From Psychrobacter sp. UBA3483 (GTDB lineage Bacteria > Pseudomonadota > Gammaproteobacteria > Pseudomonadales > Moraxellaceae): a DNA stretch of 13,452 bases. Where the stretch lies: the NCBI RefSeq assembly GCF_002377905.1, contig NZ_DFQS01000068.1:1-13452 (forward strand), in the 5' to 3' direction. The notes beneath the pieces are model-generated. The model was not told the origin of the DNA, ran no database searches, and saw only the letters and a program-made list of their open reading frames with translations. Made by a program: the position numbers and the translations under genes. Within the stretch, counting starts at the first letter, position 1, and every line of letters starts with the position of its first letter. Shown piece after piece: positions 1 through 9,900 of this stretch.

Positions 1-89
1 TTGCCTTAACTGACTGGCATTAATCCAATCGGATGCTTTTTTTTGCTCGTTTTTACCTTCTTACTCTGACAGCCTATATTCTCATAGCT

Positions 90-2354
90 TTAAATGACAA
101 CGCCGCTCTCCCTCTCCTGCTCTAGCAATTTTTCAAACTGTAAGCTTAGCCCAGTTTGACGCAGCGTTGGCGTAGATAATGCCGAGGTCATTGCCGAGGC
201 AGTACTAAAAATAGAGACCTGTTTTTTCGCACGGGTGACCGCAGTATAAATTAACTCTTGGCTTAACAAGCGGGCATTATTGTCATCGAAGCTAATCGCT
301 ACATGATCAAATTCTGACCCTTGTGACTTATGAATGGTCATCGCATACGCAGTCGCAATCATCTCATCACTTAGCATATTGATATTAACACCGTACTTTT
401 TGTTTTCAAAAAATACTTGTAGGCGTCCCTGCTCTACTTGCAGACAGATACCGATATCTCCGTTAAACAATCCTAGCTCATAATTGTTTTGCAATACCAT
501 AATTGGACGACCGTGATACCAAGGTGATTTGGAAAGTGGCAGCTTTAACTGGGTTTTATGCTGCTCGCTTAGATAATTATTGATGTAATGGTCGCCGCAG
601 CGGCCATGATGTCCAGCTGATAAAACTCGGAAACGATTAAGTAGCTCTATAAGCTCATTAAAGTCAGCAATATACTCTTTAATTGGTATGGATTTCGCTT
701 TTTTGATTTTGGTTAATGTTTTTTGGGTTTGGTTGAAGTATTTAAGGTAATTTTTGGAGAGTATTTTTAGAAATTTATAATTGCTTAGGCTATTTTCTAT
801 TTTATTACTTGTGATATTGCTGTGGTGTTCTTGACTGTCATGCGCTGTCAGATGATAAAAACTTAATGCGTCATCTTTTTCAAGCAGCTGCCAAACGACG
901 GCCATATTTTGTACTTGGGTCTGAGCTTTATCTGTTTGATTAATCAGCTTAGCAAGCTTACCAATGCCTGAGTCCTCTTTAAACCGGCGACTTGCGATTA
1001 AACGCTGATGGACATCTTGTAGCGCTGGTATGCGACATAAATCTGCCAGTACTGCCCCTGCATCGACCGCCGCGAGCTGATTGGCGTCACCAAGTAGTAT
1101 TAGACGCGCATTGGGCTTTATGGCGCTCACCAAGTGATTAGCAAGCTCTACCCCAAGCATCGACGCTTCGTCAATGATGACGATGTCTTCGCTGAGTGGA
1201 TTGTCCTTATGGTAGCGTGGGCGACCGCCCTGCCCGATACCGAGCAGGCGATGGATGGTCTTTGCTTCGGGTAACTGTAAAGCGACTCCCGCTTGCTGTA
1301 TGGCATCCTGTAGCGACTCTTGCATACGCTGCGCAGCCTTCCCTGTTGGCGCCGCCAATGCCAAATTTGCTTTTGGCTCGCTACCTTGTTCGTCTGTCAT
1401 CTGCTCTTGCTGTAAAGCCATAACCAACTGGGCAACAGTAAAGGTTTTACCCGTCCCTGGCCCGCCAGTGATGATACTAAATGCCGAACGGTTTGCCATA
1501 TAAATGGCCTCTTGCTGCTCATCATTCAGCAATGGGTTAGGTGTAATCGGTAGCTCTATTAGGCTTTGGTTTTTAATACGTAGCACATGCTGCGCCAAAG
1601 CGAACTCTGCCTGCCACGTACGATGTAGCCACAAGGTTATTTTTATAGATTGATTGTCTAAGTTTTTGCGCGCGTCCTCGTTTATTTGAAAAACGATAGG
1701 GGTTGAAGTGTCGCCTTCGTTTTTTGTGTCATTATTAAATAGTGGGTGTTTATCTAGCTGTTCACTAAATTTGCTTAGGCTATTTTCTATTGAGTCGTTA
1801 TTAATAGTTATGTTTTTTAGCGAGTGATAAAGTTCCACGCAAGCTTTACGGCGCTGCTCTAATATGCGCTTGTCATAGGCTACTAATGTTGATTGACGCA
1901 GCGCCGCTTCCCACAATAACTCTTCTTCTAACAACGCCGTCGTCGATATGTCTGCCCCATTGGTATTGACGAATGCCGACCACAGTGGCTGTACTAAAGG
2001 TTGTAATAGCTGTTGCTGCCAAGCAAATAACCCACTATCTTCATCAAAAAAATTGAGGCTGGTTTCATGATTAGACCCATCAAGCTCCAATACCGTATGC
2101 CCTTCCTCTAAACGCTGCACCAACACTTCAAATAGAGTTTCAAACAACCAATCTAGATTGTCTTCAGAGTCGACCATAGCATCTGTTAGCAATTGATTGT
2201 TATAAGCAGTCTGGGTTTGGGCACGGCGCTGCAATAAATACTGGCCAATCGTCGTCGCCCAACGGTTACCAACGTCATCACCGACAGTATTTTGAGTGCT
2301 GTTGGTTACTTTTTCTGGTTTGCTCACGTTGTTTATACTTTTCACATCACTCAT
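90..2354 (-). CDS. recD: RecD, exonuclease V alpha subunit (5'-3' helicase)
   Basis: This is the fast 5'-3' SF1B helicase motor of the RecBCD double-strand-break repair complex. The 754-residue protein has, in order: a divergent N-terminal domain (1-270) that would contact RecC; Walker A GGPGTGKT at 297-304 (K303); motif Ia LAAPTGKAA near 333-341; TIHRLLG at 366-372; Walker B IIDEASM at 393-399 (D395, E396); motif III LLGDANQLAAVDAGAVL at 420-436; LGLFNGDIGI at 627-636; TIHKSQGSEFDH at 673-684; and TAVTRAKK at 704-711. These match E. coli RecD closely. The ATG start has GGAT six bases upstream, and the gene follows recB after 45 bp, so it is last in the operon. It is about 145 residues longer than E. 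coli RecD (608). Extra material includes linkers near 180-220 and 505-525, both AT-rich and both carrying the same short repeat. A Lys-rich stretch follows at 528-560. No terminator is visible downstream. Confidence 0.97.
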   Translation of the reverse strand: MSDVKSINNVSKPEKVTNSTQNTVGDDVGNRWATTIGQYLLQRRAQTQTAYNNQLLTDAMVDSEDNLDWLFETLFEVLVQRLEEGHTVLELDGSNHETSLNFFDEDSGLFAWQQQLLQPLVQPLWSAFVNTNGADISTTALLEEELLWEAALRQSTLVAYDKRILEQRRKACVELYHSLKNITINNDSIENSLSKFSEQLDKHPLFNNDTKNEGDTSTPIVFQINEDARKNLDNQSIKITLWLHRTWQAEFALAQHVLRIKNQSLIELPITPNPLLNDEQQEAIYMANRSAFSIITGGPGTGKTFTVAQLVMALQQEQMTDEQGSEPKANLALAAPTGKAAQRMQESLQDAIQQAGVALQLPEAKTIHRLLGIGQGGRPRYHKDNPLSEDIVIIDEASMLGVELANHLVSAIKPNARLILLGDANQLAAVDAGAVLADLCRIPALQDVHQRLIASRRFKEDSGIGKLAKLINQTDKAQTQVQNMAVVWQLLEKDDALSFYHLTAHDSQEHHSNITSNKIENSLSNYKFLKILSKNYLKYFNQTQKTLTKIKKAKSIPIKEYIADFNELIELLNRFRVLSAGHHGRCGDHYINNYLSEQHKTQLKLPLSKSPWYHGRPIMVLQNNYELGLFNGDIGICLQVEQGRLQVFFENKKYGVNINMLSDEMIATAYAMTIHKSQGSEFDHVAISFDDNNARLLSQELIYTAVTRAKKQVSIFSTASAMTSALSTPTLRQTGLSLQFEKLLEQERESGVVI
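781..801 (-). repeat. 21-bp repeat, copy 1, in recD
   Basis: Exactly identical over 21 bp to 1771-1791 and in the same orientation. On the coding strand it reads I-E-N-S-L-S and carries the core AATAGCCTAAGC. It lies in an AT-rich stretch of recD (RecD residues about 519-525) in a segment with no counterpart in E. coli RecD, between motifs III and V. Confidence 0.85.
1771..1791 (-). repeat. 21-bp repeat, copy 2, in recD
   Basis: The second exact copy of the repeat at 781-801. It again encodes I-E-N-S-L-S in the recD frame (residues 189-194), in a hydrophilic linker of the N-terminal domain. The similarity extends upstream at the peptide level: N-I-T-x-N precedes I-E-N-S-L-S in both copies. 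Confidence 0.85.
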
Positions 2355-2399
2355 TATTGATCCATTTTTATGATTATTTTAAGTTTATTGATTTGAAAA

Positions 2400-5300
2400 T
2401 CACAAAGCGCTAGGGCTGCCAAACATCTCATCCAAAGCATTGACCAGCTCAAACGGTATTTGCCACTGGATTCGCCCATAATTTTGTGTACCTTGTGAAT
2501 CGATACCACGCAAGAATACATACTCTACTGCGCCTAAATACTGTGCTTCATTGCCGACGTAACCTTTTAGGCGCAAGCGTAAAAAGCGATGTAGTGCCAC
2601 TTGGTAAATAGCGGCTTGCAGCCAGTAACCTGCTTTATTCATAGCAGCGCTTAGGCTTTCCTTATTATAGCTACTTAGGCTATTTCCTAAATAGTTGCTT
2701 TTATAGTCCACCACGTAGTACTTGCCAGCGCACTCATAGACAAGATCAATCTCACCGCGTAAGTACCGATAAATATGGTTAGAAAATTGGGGCGTAAGCT
2801 CAATATGTTTTTCAGGCTCGTCAGGTAAATACTGCGTAAAAATATGATTGATACGCTCAGGGGTAAAATCTTCTGACAGCCCCATATTAAACCCAAGCTC
2901 AGCAATACGTTGCCTAGCCGGTATGGCTTGCAGTGGCTGACCAGAAGCCAACAAAGGCGCATCCAGTACATCTGCCACCCAAGCGATTAGCTGCTCATGT
3001 GCTTCACCTAACTGACTGCTTGTAACCGACTCTATCCCTTCCTCCATCTCTACAGGCACAGCCGTATTATGTTGCAGGCGTTGCTGCGTCGTAGCACTGG
3101 CATAGCTGATCGGCAGTTGATATTGACGAAGACTTTGATCAATAATAACCGACCATTTACTGTTATCGGTAAAATCTATCTTTTCAAAAATTTCGTGCAA
3201 GAACGTACCGGCATTCGCGCCCTTTACAAAGCGGAAGCGAATATTGTCGCTGGTGATAGGGTTACCAACAATCTCGCTATTATCGAGTAAATCTTCTCGA
3301 AGCTGATGGCTATCTACAGAGTTAGTTAGGTTAATACTGTCGGTCAGATCTAACTCATCCTCCACCCCATCATCAAACACTGCTAACGCTTGGCTTTGTT
3401 CATTTAACTGGCGTGATAGCGCGGTAAAGCTGGTCTTCGCCCAACCTTTAAACGAGTTCCGTTGTATCTTTGCATAAGCGCTTTGGTAATCGATGCGCTT
3501 ATGCGTCTGCAACTCAGGAGCACCCTCAAGAAGTTTGGTATCTTGAAAAGCTTTACTGGTTTGAAGAATCGTTTCAGCGATAGGCTCAATCGCTATGTAT
3601 TCTAGCCAGCCGATATAAGGTTGTAGTCTATCTGGTAATACAAACTTATGATCCTCACAGCTTAGCCATTGCAGACTTGGCTTACGCTCAGCATCGGTTT
3701 TGTTATAAGCATCACTAAGCACCATATATAACTGTTCACTGGCGCGGGTAAAGGCCACGTAAGCCAGTCGCCTAAGCTCTTCATAGTTTTCCGTGGTTTC
3801 AAATTGGGCATAGTAATCTGTTGGTTTTTCACCTTTAGTAGATTTGCTATAGCGTTTGCCTTTACTGGCGGACAACCGGCGCTCTGTTTTGTTGTCTTCT
3901 ATATCAGAATCGTATAGAAATAAATTATGGTTACTGCGCCCGCCCGCTTTGGGACTCGCGCCATCCATACCGACGACATAGACAATCGGGAACTCAAGGC
4001 CTTTAGACTTATGGATGGTCATAAGCTGCACGCCTGACTCTGTCGGCAATGGCTGCTGCTGTGCCCATTCTGGTGTACGGCTACTATTCATGTTTTTCTT
4101 ATACCATGCCAGTAGCTCATGCTCACCGATATGCATGCCATGCTGTGCTAAGATATCAAGCAGATGCCGTAAATCCATCAAGTAACGCGCGCCGTCTTCT
4201 AAGTCAGCAAGACCGACCCATATATTTTGGCTCTGCACTTGTTTATCAGTTTGTCTATCAGATGGCATACTCGTTGCGCTTACCATAGGATTTCGAGCAA
4301 ACAGATAATGCAATGCCGATAAAATACCATTGTGCTGCCAATGCGAGGCGGCAGTCTTTAAATACAACTGGAAATCTTGATAGCGCTGTTTTAACTCAGC
4401 TTGCTCAGAATCTATTTTTTGGTGCGTTTGATTAGTATCAGTATTCGCTTCGCTTTCATCGTCATCGAGCATCAATGCTTGTACCTCATTGAGACTCATC
4501 TGATAAAAATTACTGGTCAATACCCGATTAATGATGTCACGGCGATGTGGTCGCAGCATGGCTTCTAATAAAGCGGCTAGGTCAGCAGCGATAGGCGTAT
4601 CAAAGACATTTTTTTCAGCGGTTTCTAGCGTTGGGACACCAAGTTTACTGAGCATATCTTCAACCTGCTTTAGCTCATGTTTCCGGCGACCGAGCACCCC
4701 AATATCACTTGGCTTGATGGGCCGTCCTTCCAGCGTTTGCTCACTTGCCAGCAATGCTGCGATATGTAGCGCGGTGAGCTCACAAGCGTTGTGCTTCGCC
4801 TGTTTGTCATAAGGCAGATGAATGACACTGACAGGGTTATTTGATAGTAAGTTTTGCAAAGATGCTTCTTTCTGCTTTTGCTCTATCGCCATTTGCCATG
4901 ACAGGCGAAAATCTGTGTTGGCAGCGGTGATATATTGATAATAAATACTCTTACCCAACTGCGCCAGTTGACTGGATTTATCAGAAATGGCTTTATCAGA
5001 AGTAGAGTCTTGCAAGTCTTTGACAGGAGTCGGTCTGCCAAACCAGTGGTTAAGCGCGATAATCAAGCGCTCATTAGAGCGACGATTGATATCCAAGCTC
5101 ATAATTGTATCTTTAGCAAACTTCGCTTTCATGGCGTTATAATTGGCAACGTCACCGCCACGGAAGCCATAAATCGCTTGCTTTGGATCGCCAACGAGCA
5201 AGAGAAAACCGCGATTGCTGCGCAGGCTCGCACTATCATTATTCTTAGATAAATAAATGCGCTCAATCATGCGCGCTTGTTCACCATTGATATCTTGTGA

Positions 5301-6971
5301 CTCATCAATCAGCGCTACTGGATAATGGTGACGAATATAACGTGCCAGCCGCTCGCCCTGCTTCCCTGATAACGCTTGGTTTAAGCGCACCATTTGTAGG
5401 GCAAACGTGGTCTCGCGGCGCGTTTCTAATATAGATGGCAGCTTTTGCCGAACTTTTAACGCAATGTCACGGTTAAGGTTTTCAATAAGGGCGTCGAGAT
5501 ATAGTCCAATCTGTTCAGTGTAACTACATAATGACACTAATAATTGAATGCCTTCAAAATTAGCAAGTATTTGACGCTGTTCATCAAACTTCTTTTTAAA
5601 CAGATTACCGCCATCTTCTTCGCTAATAAAAAGACTAGATACCAAACCATAAAAACTCTCAGAATCAGCATCTAAATTTGCGAAAAAAGCACCCTCATAT
5701 TGATGAACCAATTTTTGAATAGTCGCAATAGCGTATATGGTCTTACCAAATTTACCGCCTTTTTTTAACCCTTTTTCAATACCGAACTCTATATCGAAAT
5801 ACGGCTCAATATCCTTTAGATCGCAATTTTTAAAAGCATCTAACGCTTGCTGATAAGCGGAAAAATCCATCTCTTCACCCATCTCAACCGCTTCAATAGG
5901 CGTTGAGATAAACTGCATGGATTTTTGCGCGACGCCAATATGGTCAGCAGGCGCCGTCAAGCGCTTAGTATGTTGCAGTAATTGATAAATCTCAGGCTTT
6001 TGATTGTACAAATAGCTGTGATGCGCGCGTACGGTATCATGAATGATACTTTCGATGACTATCTGCTCTTGATCGCTAATTTGGATGCCTTGCTGATGAC
6101 CAGTCTCAGCACTATATTCAGACAGCCATTTTTGTGACAAGCTATCTAAAGTACCGACAAACAGCTTATCTATCGTCGTTAGCACCAAGGCGCAGCGCCG
6201 CATGGCATCTGCCAATGGATAGTCTTCGGTATGGTCCAAGAGATACGTTAATAAATAAAGATTGATAGGATCAGATAGCAAATCGGCATTGCCAGACAGT
6301 TTCGCTTTTTCTTCTAACCATTGTTTACGGGCTTGTCGTTGCTCGGTACTGATTTTTTTATCTGAAGCTTCATTAAGCGCTTTCGTATCGGCTTGACCAT
6401 CGTTTGTAGCATTTTTTTTAGTACTTTTTTTATCAGCAATGTTTTTACTATCAACAAGCTGCAGGTAAAGAATAGCATGCGTGCTTGGGTTTGCTTGCAC
6501 GTTATTGAGCCATTGCAATAACTGATAAAAATCAACCAAACGGTCATGGATACGTTGGCGCATCTCCGCAGCAGCAGCACGAGTAAAAGTAGTGGCAATA
6601 ATATGCTCAGGCGCACGTTTGGCTTCGATAAGTAGGCGCAATACAATACCAGTCAAAGTCCAGGTCTTACCTGTACCTGCCGACGCCTCTATCAGATACT
6701 GACCGTTTAATTTGATACGAATCGCAGGTGGCTCTTCTGACTTATTAGCATTGTTTTGAGTTAAATCATTCGCTAAATTAGCAGAGCTAGTATGGCCATA
6801 ATCATTATTATAATCACCACTATAGGTATGACCGACATTCTCTAAGTCATGAGCAGTATGGTTAGCGTTGTTATATTGATCCATAAAAAATCGCTTGTTC
6901 AAAATCTTACTATTAACATCATTATTATTTACTATTAAAAAAGCTGGCTTATAGCGCTCGTAGAGATTCAT
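2400..6971 (-). CDS. recB: RecB, exonuclease V beta subunit (3'-5' helicase and nuclease)
   Basis: This is the 3'-5' SF1A helicase and sole nuclease of RecBCD. Numbered from the ATG at 6971 (1523 residues): Walker A ASAGTGKT 96-103 (K102); Walker B IDESQD 555-560 (D556, E557); motif III GDPKQAIYGFRGGD from 594; TIHKSKGLEF from 985; VAFTRA 1072-1077. The C-terminal nuclease domain has GTFLHEIFEKIDF (H1259), GEIDLVY (D1409) and VVDYKSN (D1422, K1424). These align with E. coli H956, D1067, D1080 and K1082, so the nuclease looks intact. E. coli RecB is 1180 residues. Extra length includes an Asn-rich N-terminus before the P-loop and a Lys/Asn/Asp-rich linker at about 175-215. The start is uncertain. 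The frame opens with TTG at 6983, ATG at 6971 overlaps the recC end by 23 bp, and ATG at 6884 would lie 64 bp after recC and give 1494 residues. None has a good Shine-Dalgarno site. Stop is TGA. Confidence 0.96.
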   Translation of the reverse strand: MNLYERYKPAFLIVNNNDVNSKILNKRFFMDQYNNANHTAHDLENVGHTYSGDYNNDYGHTSSANLANDLTQNNANKSEEPPAIRIKLNGQYLIEASAGTGKTWTLTGIVLRLLIEAKRAPEHIIATTFTRAAAAEMRQRIHDRLVDFYQLLQWLNNVQANPSTHAILYLQLVDSKNIADKKSTKKNATNDGQADTKALNEASDKKISTEQRQARKQWLEEKAKLSGNADLLSDPINLYLLTYLLDHTEDYPLADAMRRCALVLTTIDKLFVGTLDSLSQKWLSEYSAETGHQQGIQISDQEQIVIESIIHDTVRAHHSYLYNQKPEIYQLLQHTKRLTAPADHIGVAQKSMQFISTPIEAVEMGEEMDFSAYQQALDAFKNCDLKDIEPYFDIEFGIEKGLKKGGKFGKTIYAIATIQKLVHQYEGAFFANLDADSESFYGLVSSLFISEEDGGNLFKKKFDEQRQILANFEGIQLLVSLCSYTEQIGLYLDALIENLNRDIALKVRQKLPSILETRRETTFALQMVRLNQALSGKQGERLARYIRHHYPVALIDESQDINGEQARMIERIYLSKNNDSASLRSNRGFLLLVGDPKQAIYGFRGGDVANYNAMKAKFAKDTIMSLDINRRSNERLIIALNHWFGRPTPVKDLQDSTSDKAISDKSSQLAQLGKSIYYQYITAANTDFRLSWQMAIEQKQKEASLQNLLSNNPVSVIHLPYDKQAKHNACELTALHIAALLASEQTLEGRPIKPSDIGVLGRRKHELKQVEDMLSKLGVPTLETAEKNVFDTPIAADLAALLEAMLRPHRRDIINRVLTSNFYQMSLNEVQALMLDDDESEANTDTNQTHQKIDSEQAELKQRYQDFQLYLKTAASHWQHNGILSALHYLFARNPMVSATSMPSDRQTDKQVQSQNIWVGLADLEDGARYLMDLRHLLDILAQHGMHIGEHELLAWYKKNMNSSRTPEWAQQQPLPTESGVQLMTIHKSKGLEFPIVYVVGMDGASPKAGGRSNHNLFLYDSDIEDNKTERRLSASKGKRYSKSTKGEKPTDYYAQFETTENYEELRRLAYVAFTRASEQLYMVLSDAYNKTDAERKPSLQWLSCEDHKFVLPDRLQPYIGWLEYIAIEPIAETILQTSKAFQDTKLLEGAPELQTHKRIDYQSAYAKIQRNSFKGWAKTSFTALSRQLNEQSQALAVFDDGVEDELDLTDSINLTNSVDSHQLREDLLDNSEIVGNPITSDNIRFRFVKGANAGTFLHEIFEKIDFTDNSKWSVIIDQSLRQYQLPISYASATTQQRLQHNTAVPVEMEEGIESVTSSQLGEAHEQLIAWVADVLDAPLLASGQPLQAIPARQRIAELGFNMGLSEDFTPERINHIFTQYLPDEPEKHIELTPQFSNHIYRYLRGEIDLVYECAGKYYVVDYKSNYLGNSLSSYNKESLSAAMNKAGYWLQAAIYQVALHRFLRLRLKGYVGNEAQYLGAVEYVFLRGIDSQGTQNYGRIQWQIPFELVNALDEMFGSPSAL
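2649..2685 (-). repeat. Two close partial copies of the same motif in recB
   Basis: The plus-strand 12-mer cttaggctattt (2674-2685) matches the recD repeat exactly. A shorter 9-bp match, gcttaggct (2649-2657), lies about 20 bp away in the same frame. They encode G-N-S-L-S and E-S-L-S directly after the nuclease motif DYKSNYLG. E. coli RecB has the same length here (GEDSSAY), so this copy replaces rather than inserts residues. Confidence 0.6.
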
Positions 6972-9900
6972 CCATCGTGCCAAATAAAGGCAACGTCAAT
7001 GCTGGCAGCGCGTCTTTTAACTTGGCAAAGACATCTTGTTTATAAAGAATGTATTGCCATAGCTCATGCTGTGAGCAAGTGTCATAGATAACATCACTGT
7101 TAAAGCTCGGCCATAACCAACTTTCAAAGTCACTACGCTTGGGCTGATAATCGGTATCTTTTGCTTGGGCTTTATTGAGCTTATCTAAATAAGTAAGCGC
7201 ATGAACTGGCAGCACCGTCATCGGTATCTTGCCCGCCATGTGCGCAAACCTTACCCATTTAAGCAGCTCCACTAGGGCGCTGTCATAAGCGATAGGCGCA
7301 AGATCAAAGGTTTTGTCATTTTTAGAGAATTTATACTCATCACTGCCTTTATTAAAGCACCAAATACTTCTACCATCGCCAGCAGCCACTTGCGCCTCGG
7401 TAGTACGTCGGGCAACCTGCCAATAAACATGTGCCAACCAAAAGCGCAGTAAATACTGCGCGCGCGCGCTATTGGGTAGGATATTTAACCACAGCTCAGG
7501 TGAGGATGACTGGTTTTGTGAGTTATCAGGGTTAGAGTTATGCTTGTGCTTAGGATTAGAACTGGCAACCGGTACCATGCCTTTAATTTGTAATTTGCCG
7601 TGCGAATTTATATCTGGGGTCGCAACCGTGATCATGGTTTCTGCACAAGGGGTTAGCAAAAAATGACTGGCATTGTGATGAGCATCTATGCCTAATGACG
7701 ATAGCTGCTCGGCGAACTCTTGACATTGCTGTTGCAATTTTAGCTGCTGATACTGCAGTGTTGATTGCCGCGCTACGCCAGCGGGCATAACAGGGTCATA
7801 TAATAGTTTGTTCAGTGATTTAACAGCCGTTTCATTGTTGTCTTTATTCAATTCATCAAGCAGTTGGGTATTTACCGTATAAGCGCTTAGACCTGATAAT
7901 GACAAAGGCTCTTGGTGCGCCATCTCATCTTCAGGCAAGACCACATGTACTTGCTGCTCGCGTAAAAAATGCTTGGCAGGGTGACGCACTTGATAATATA
8001 GCGCCTGCATATCAACTTGATTAATTTCAAACCGCTCATCAATATTTGGTAAAGGTTCTTTATGCAAAGCGCTATTGAAGTCAAGACGCTGAGCAATATT
8101 GGCATAATTCTCGGCGCTCGGTAGCTTAACTTTAAGCGTGGGCAAAGTAGCGTCATCTTGAGAGCTTAAGCGCTCAAATACCTCGTGCCATACTTTGGCT
8201 GGCGCATTGGTACTTTGATGATAGGCTTTTTCTTTTTGCATAGCGCGGGTAAGCAAGTCCATCAGAACCTCACCATCCTTTTCATCGGATGTTGAATTAT
8301 TTGCAGCAGATGATCCATTAAGGGCGTCTGGTTGCACAAATACTTCTTCGGCAAAAGGCAGCGCTGGATGACGCGTCACTAACCATTGCTCGATAAGCTT
8401 AGGCAGGTAACGCTGCACTTGCATTGCCAACGCCGATTCTTCATGATTTTCCGTCGTTAATACTTGAGTATTAAGCTGCTCAGCCTTTAGCGGATCCCAC
8501 TGCCATTGCACCTCACCTTTTAAGAATTGCAAGAGCTCACTCACCGGATTGGCGGGCAGGTGCTCATGGGTATCGGTCAAGCGCTGGCCATTATAAAAAA
8601 TCCAGCAAGCGTTGCGCGCACAAAGCAGCGCATCCAAAAACGCCCCATTATCATCATCTTCGCTAAATCGATCACCGCGACGTGCCAGCCCAGCTTTCAT
8701 CAAGTCATAACGGTTATCGCGGTCACGATTGGGAAACTCAGCCAAATCCATATTTAACATCACGACCAAGCCGAACGGTACATTACGCAGCGCACCAAAA
8801 CGCCCAAAGGTAATCACCCCTGTTGGCTCGGCACTGACTTGTTGGCTCTCTAACTCATCTTCGATACTATCGAGCATAAAGCTCAGCTTTAATGGCAGAT
8901 TGCTGACTTGTGATAGTCTTGATTCTACTTGACTGGCCTCAAGCTGTAGTGAGCTTGATAGATTTTCTGGTGCTCCATTCTCTACTGGCGTAGGTGACTG
9001 ATTGTCATTTTCGCTATGATAGCGCTGATAATGACGGTTGGCGCGTAAGCTACTTTTAAAGCCGTTCATCGCGTTAAAAATAGCGCGCATCGGCCGCGTT
9101 TGGTCAAGCGCACCAAAATATGGATGAATGATATGGTTCTCAATATTATTGAGCCATCTTTCGGCATTATAACGGGCTTCAAACTCGTAACGGCAATGAT
9201 GTAAGCCATTATAGACGCGGCATAAGGCTTCAATAATTGTCGCATCGTCCAAACCAATCGCTGACATCGGCACGGTTTTTTCTGCCAAAGCATTATCTTG
9301 CCAATTATCAGGATACAGGCAGTCGCTAATATCCGCCTCCGGCATGACCAAACCCAGCGCCACTTTATCCAGGGCGTGGGCAAAGCTAAACCGATAATCA
9401 TAGTCATCGACGTCAAGGGTTTGCTGCAAATGCGCTTCATCAAAACCGCGTACAAACCCTGCTTGCTCTAGTAAATCACAGGCGCGGCTCATCTGCTCGT
9501 GTGTTAAACCAAGGCTTTCATATAGCGGCGGCAGCATCAACCAATCAAAAACCTCAGCCGCTTCAAAACGAGCGCTTTCACTGCCCAATAATCCATAAAA
9601 GCCACGTATCGCTTCCCATAACTGGCGAATGGATTTGTCGACGACACCCGTGACTTTGGCCGGTAGCGTCAGACCATCTTGCCCCTCACCATTCACGAAT
9701 ACCGAGTTAATCAGTTCATGATGACGATCCACGTCGGGGAGTAGCACAACGATATCTGAGAGATGGCGCATACTGCCATCTTCGTTTGCTTCATTTAACC
9801 AGCGTCCAATCATACCGCGCAATATCTCAAGCTGGCGTTGCAGATTATGGCAAGAGTGAATGCTTAGACTATTGTCATATTGCGACAATTGCCATTGGCG

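Noticed and set aside
22..52. ATCC-AATC-GGAT followed by a T8 run, a possible plus-strand terminator
   Set aside because: A four-bp AT-rich stem is too weak, and no plus-strand gene is visible to its left.
1..60. Twenty open minus-strand codons running off the left edge
   Set aside because: The frame has a stop just upstream at 61-63 and no standard start codon before the window ends, so a gene cannot be supported.
1196..1503. Plus-strand open frames opposite the RecD ATPase motifs, and similar frames opposite recB and recC
   Set aside because: They lie antisense to strongly conserved coding sequence and show no recognisable protein features.
9850..9864. A further N-S-L-S match (13 of 15 bases) in recC
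   Set aside because: It encodes D-N-S-L-S-I-H in a conserved RecC block that aligns with E. coli D-S-S-I-T-F-H, so protein conservation explains it without invoking the repeat.
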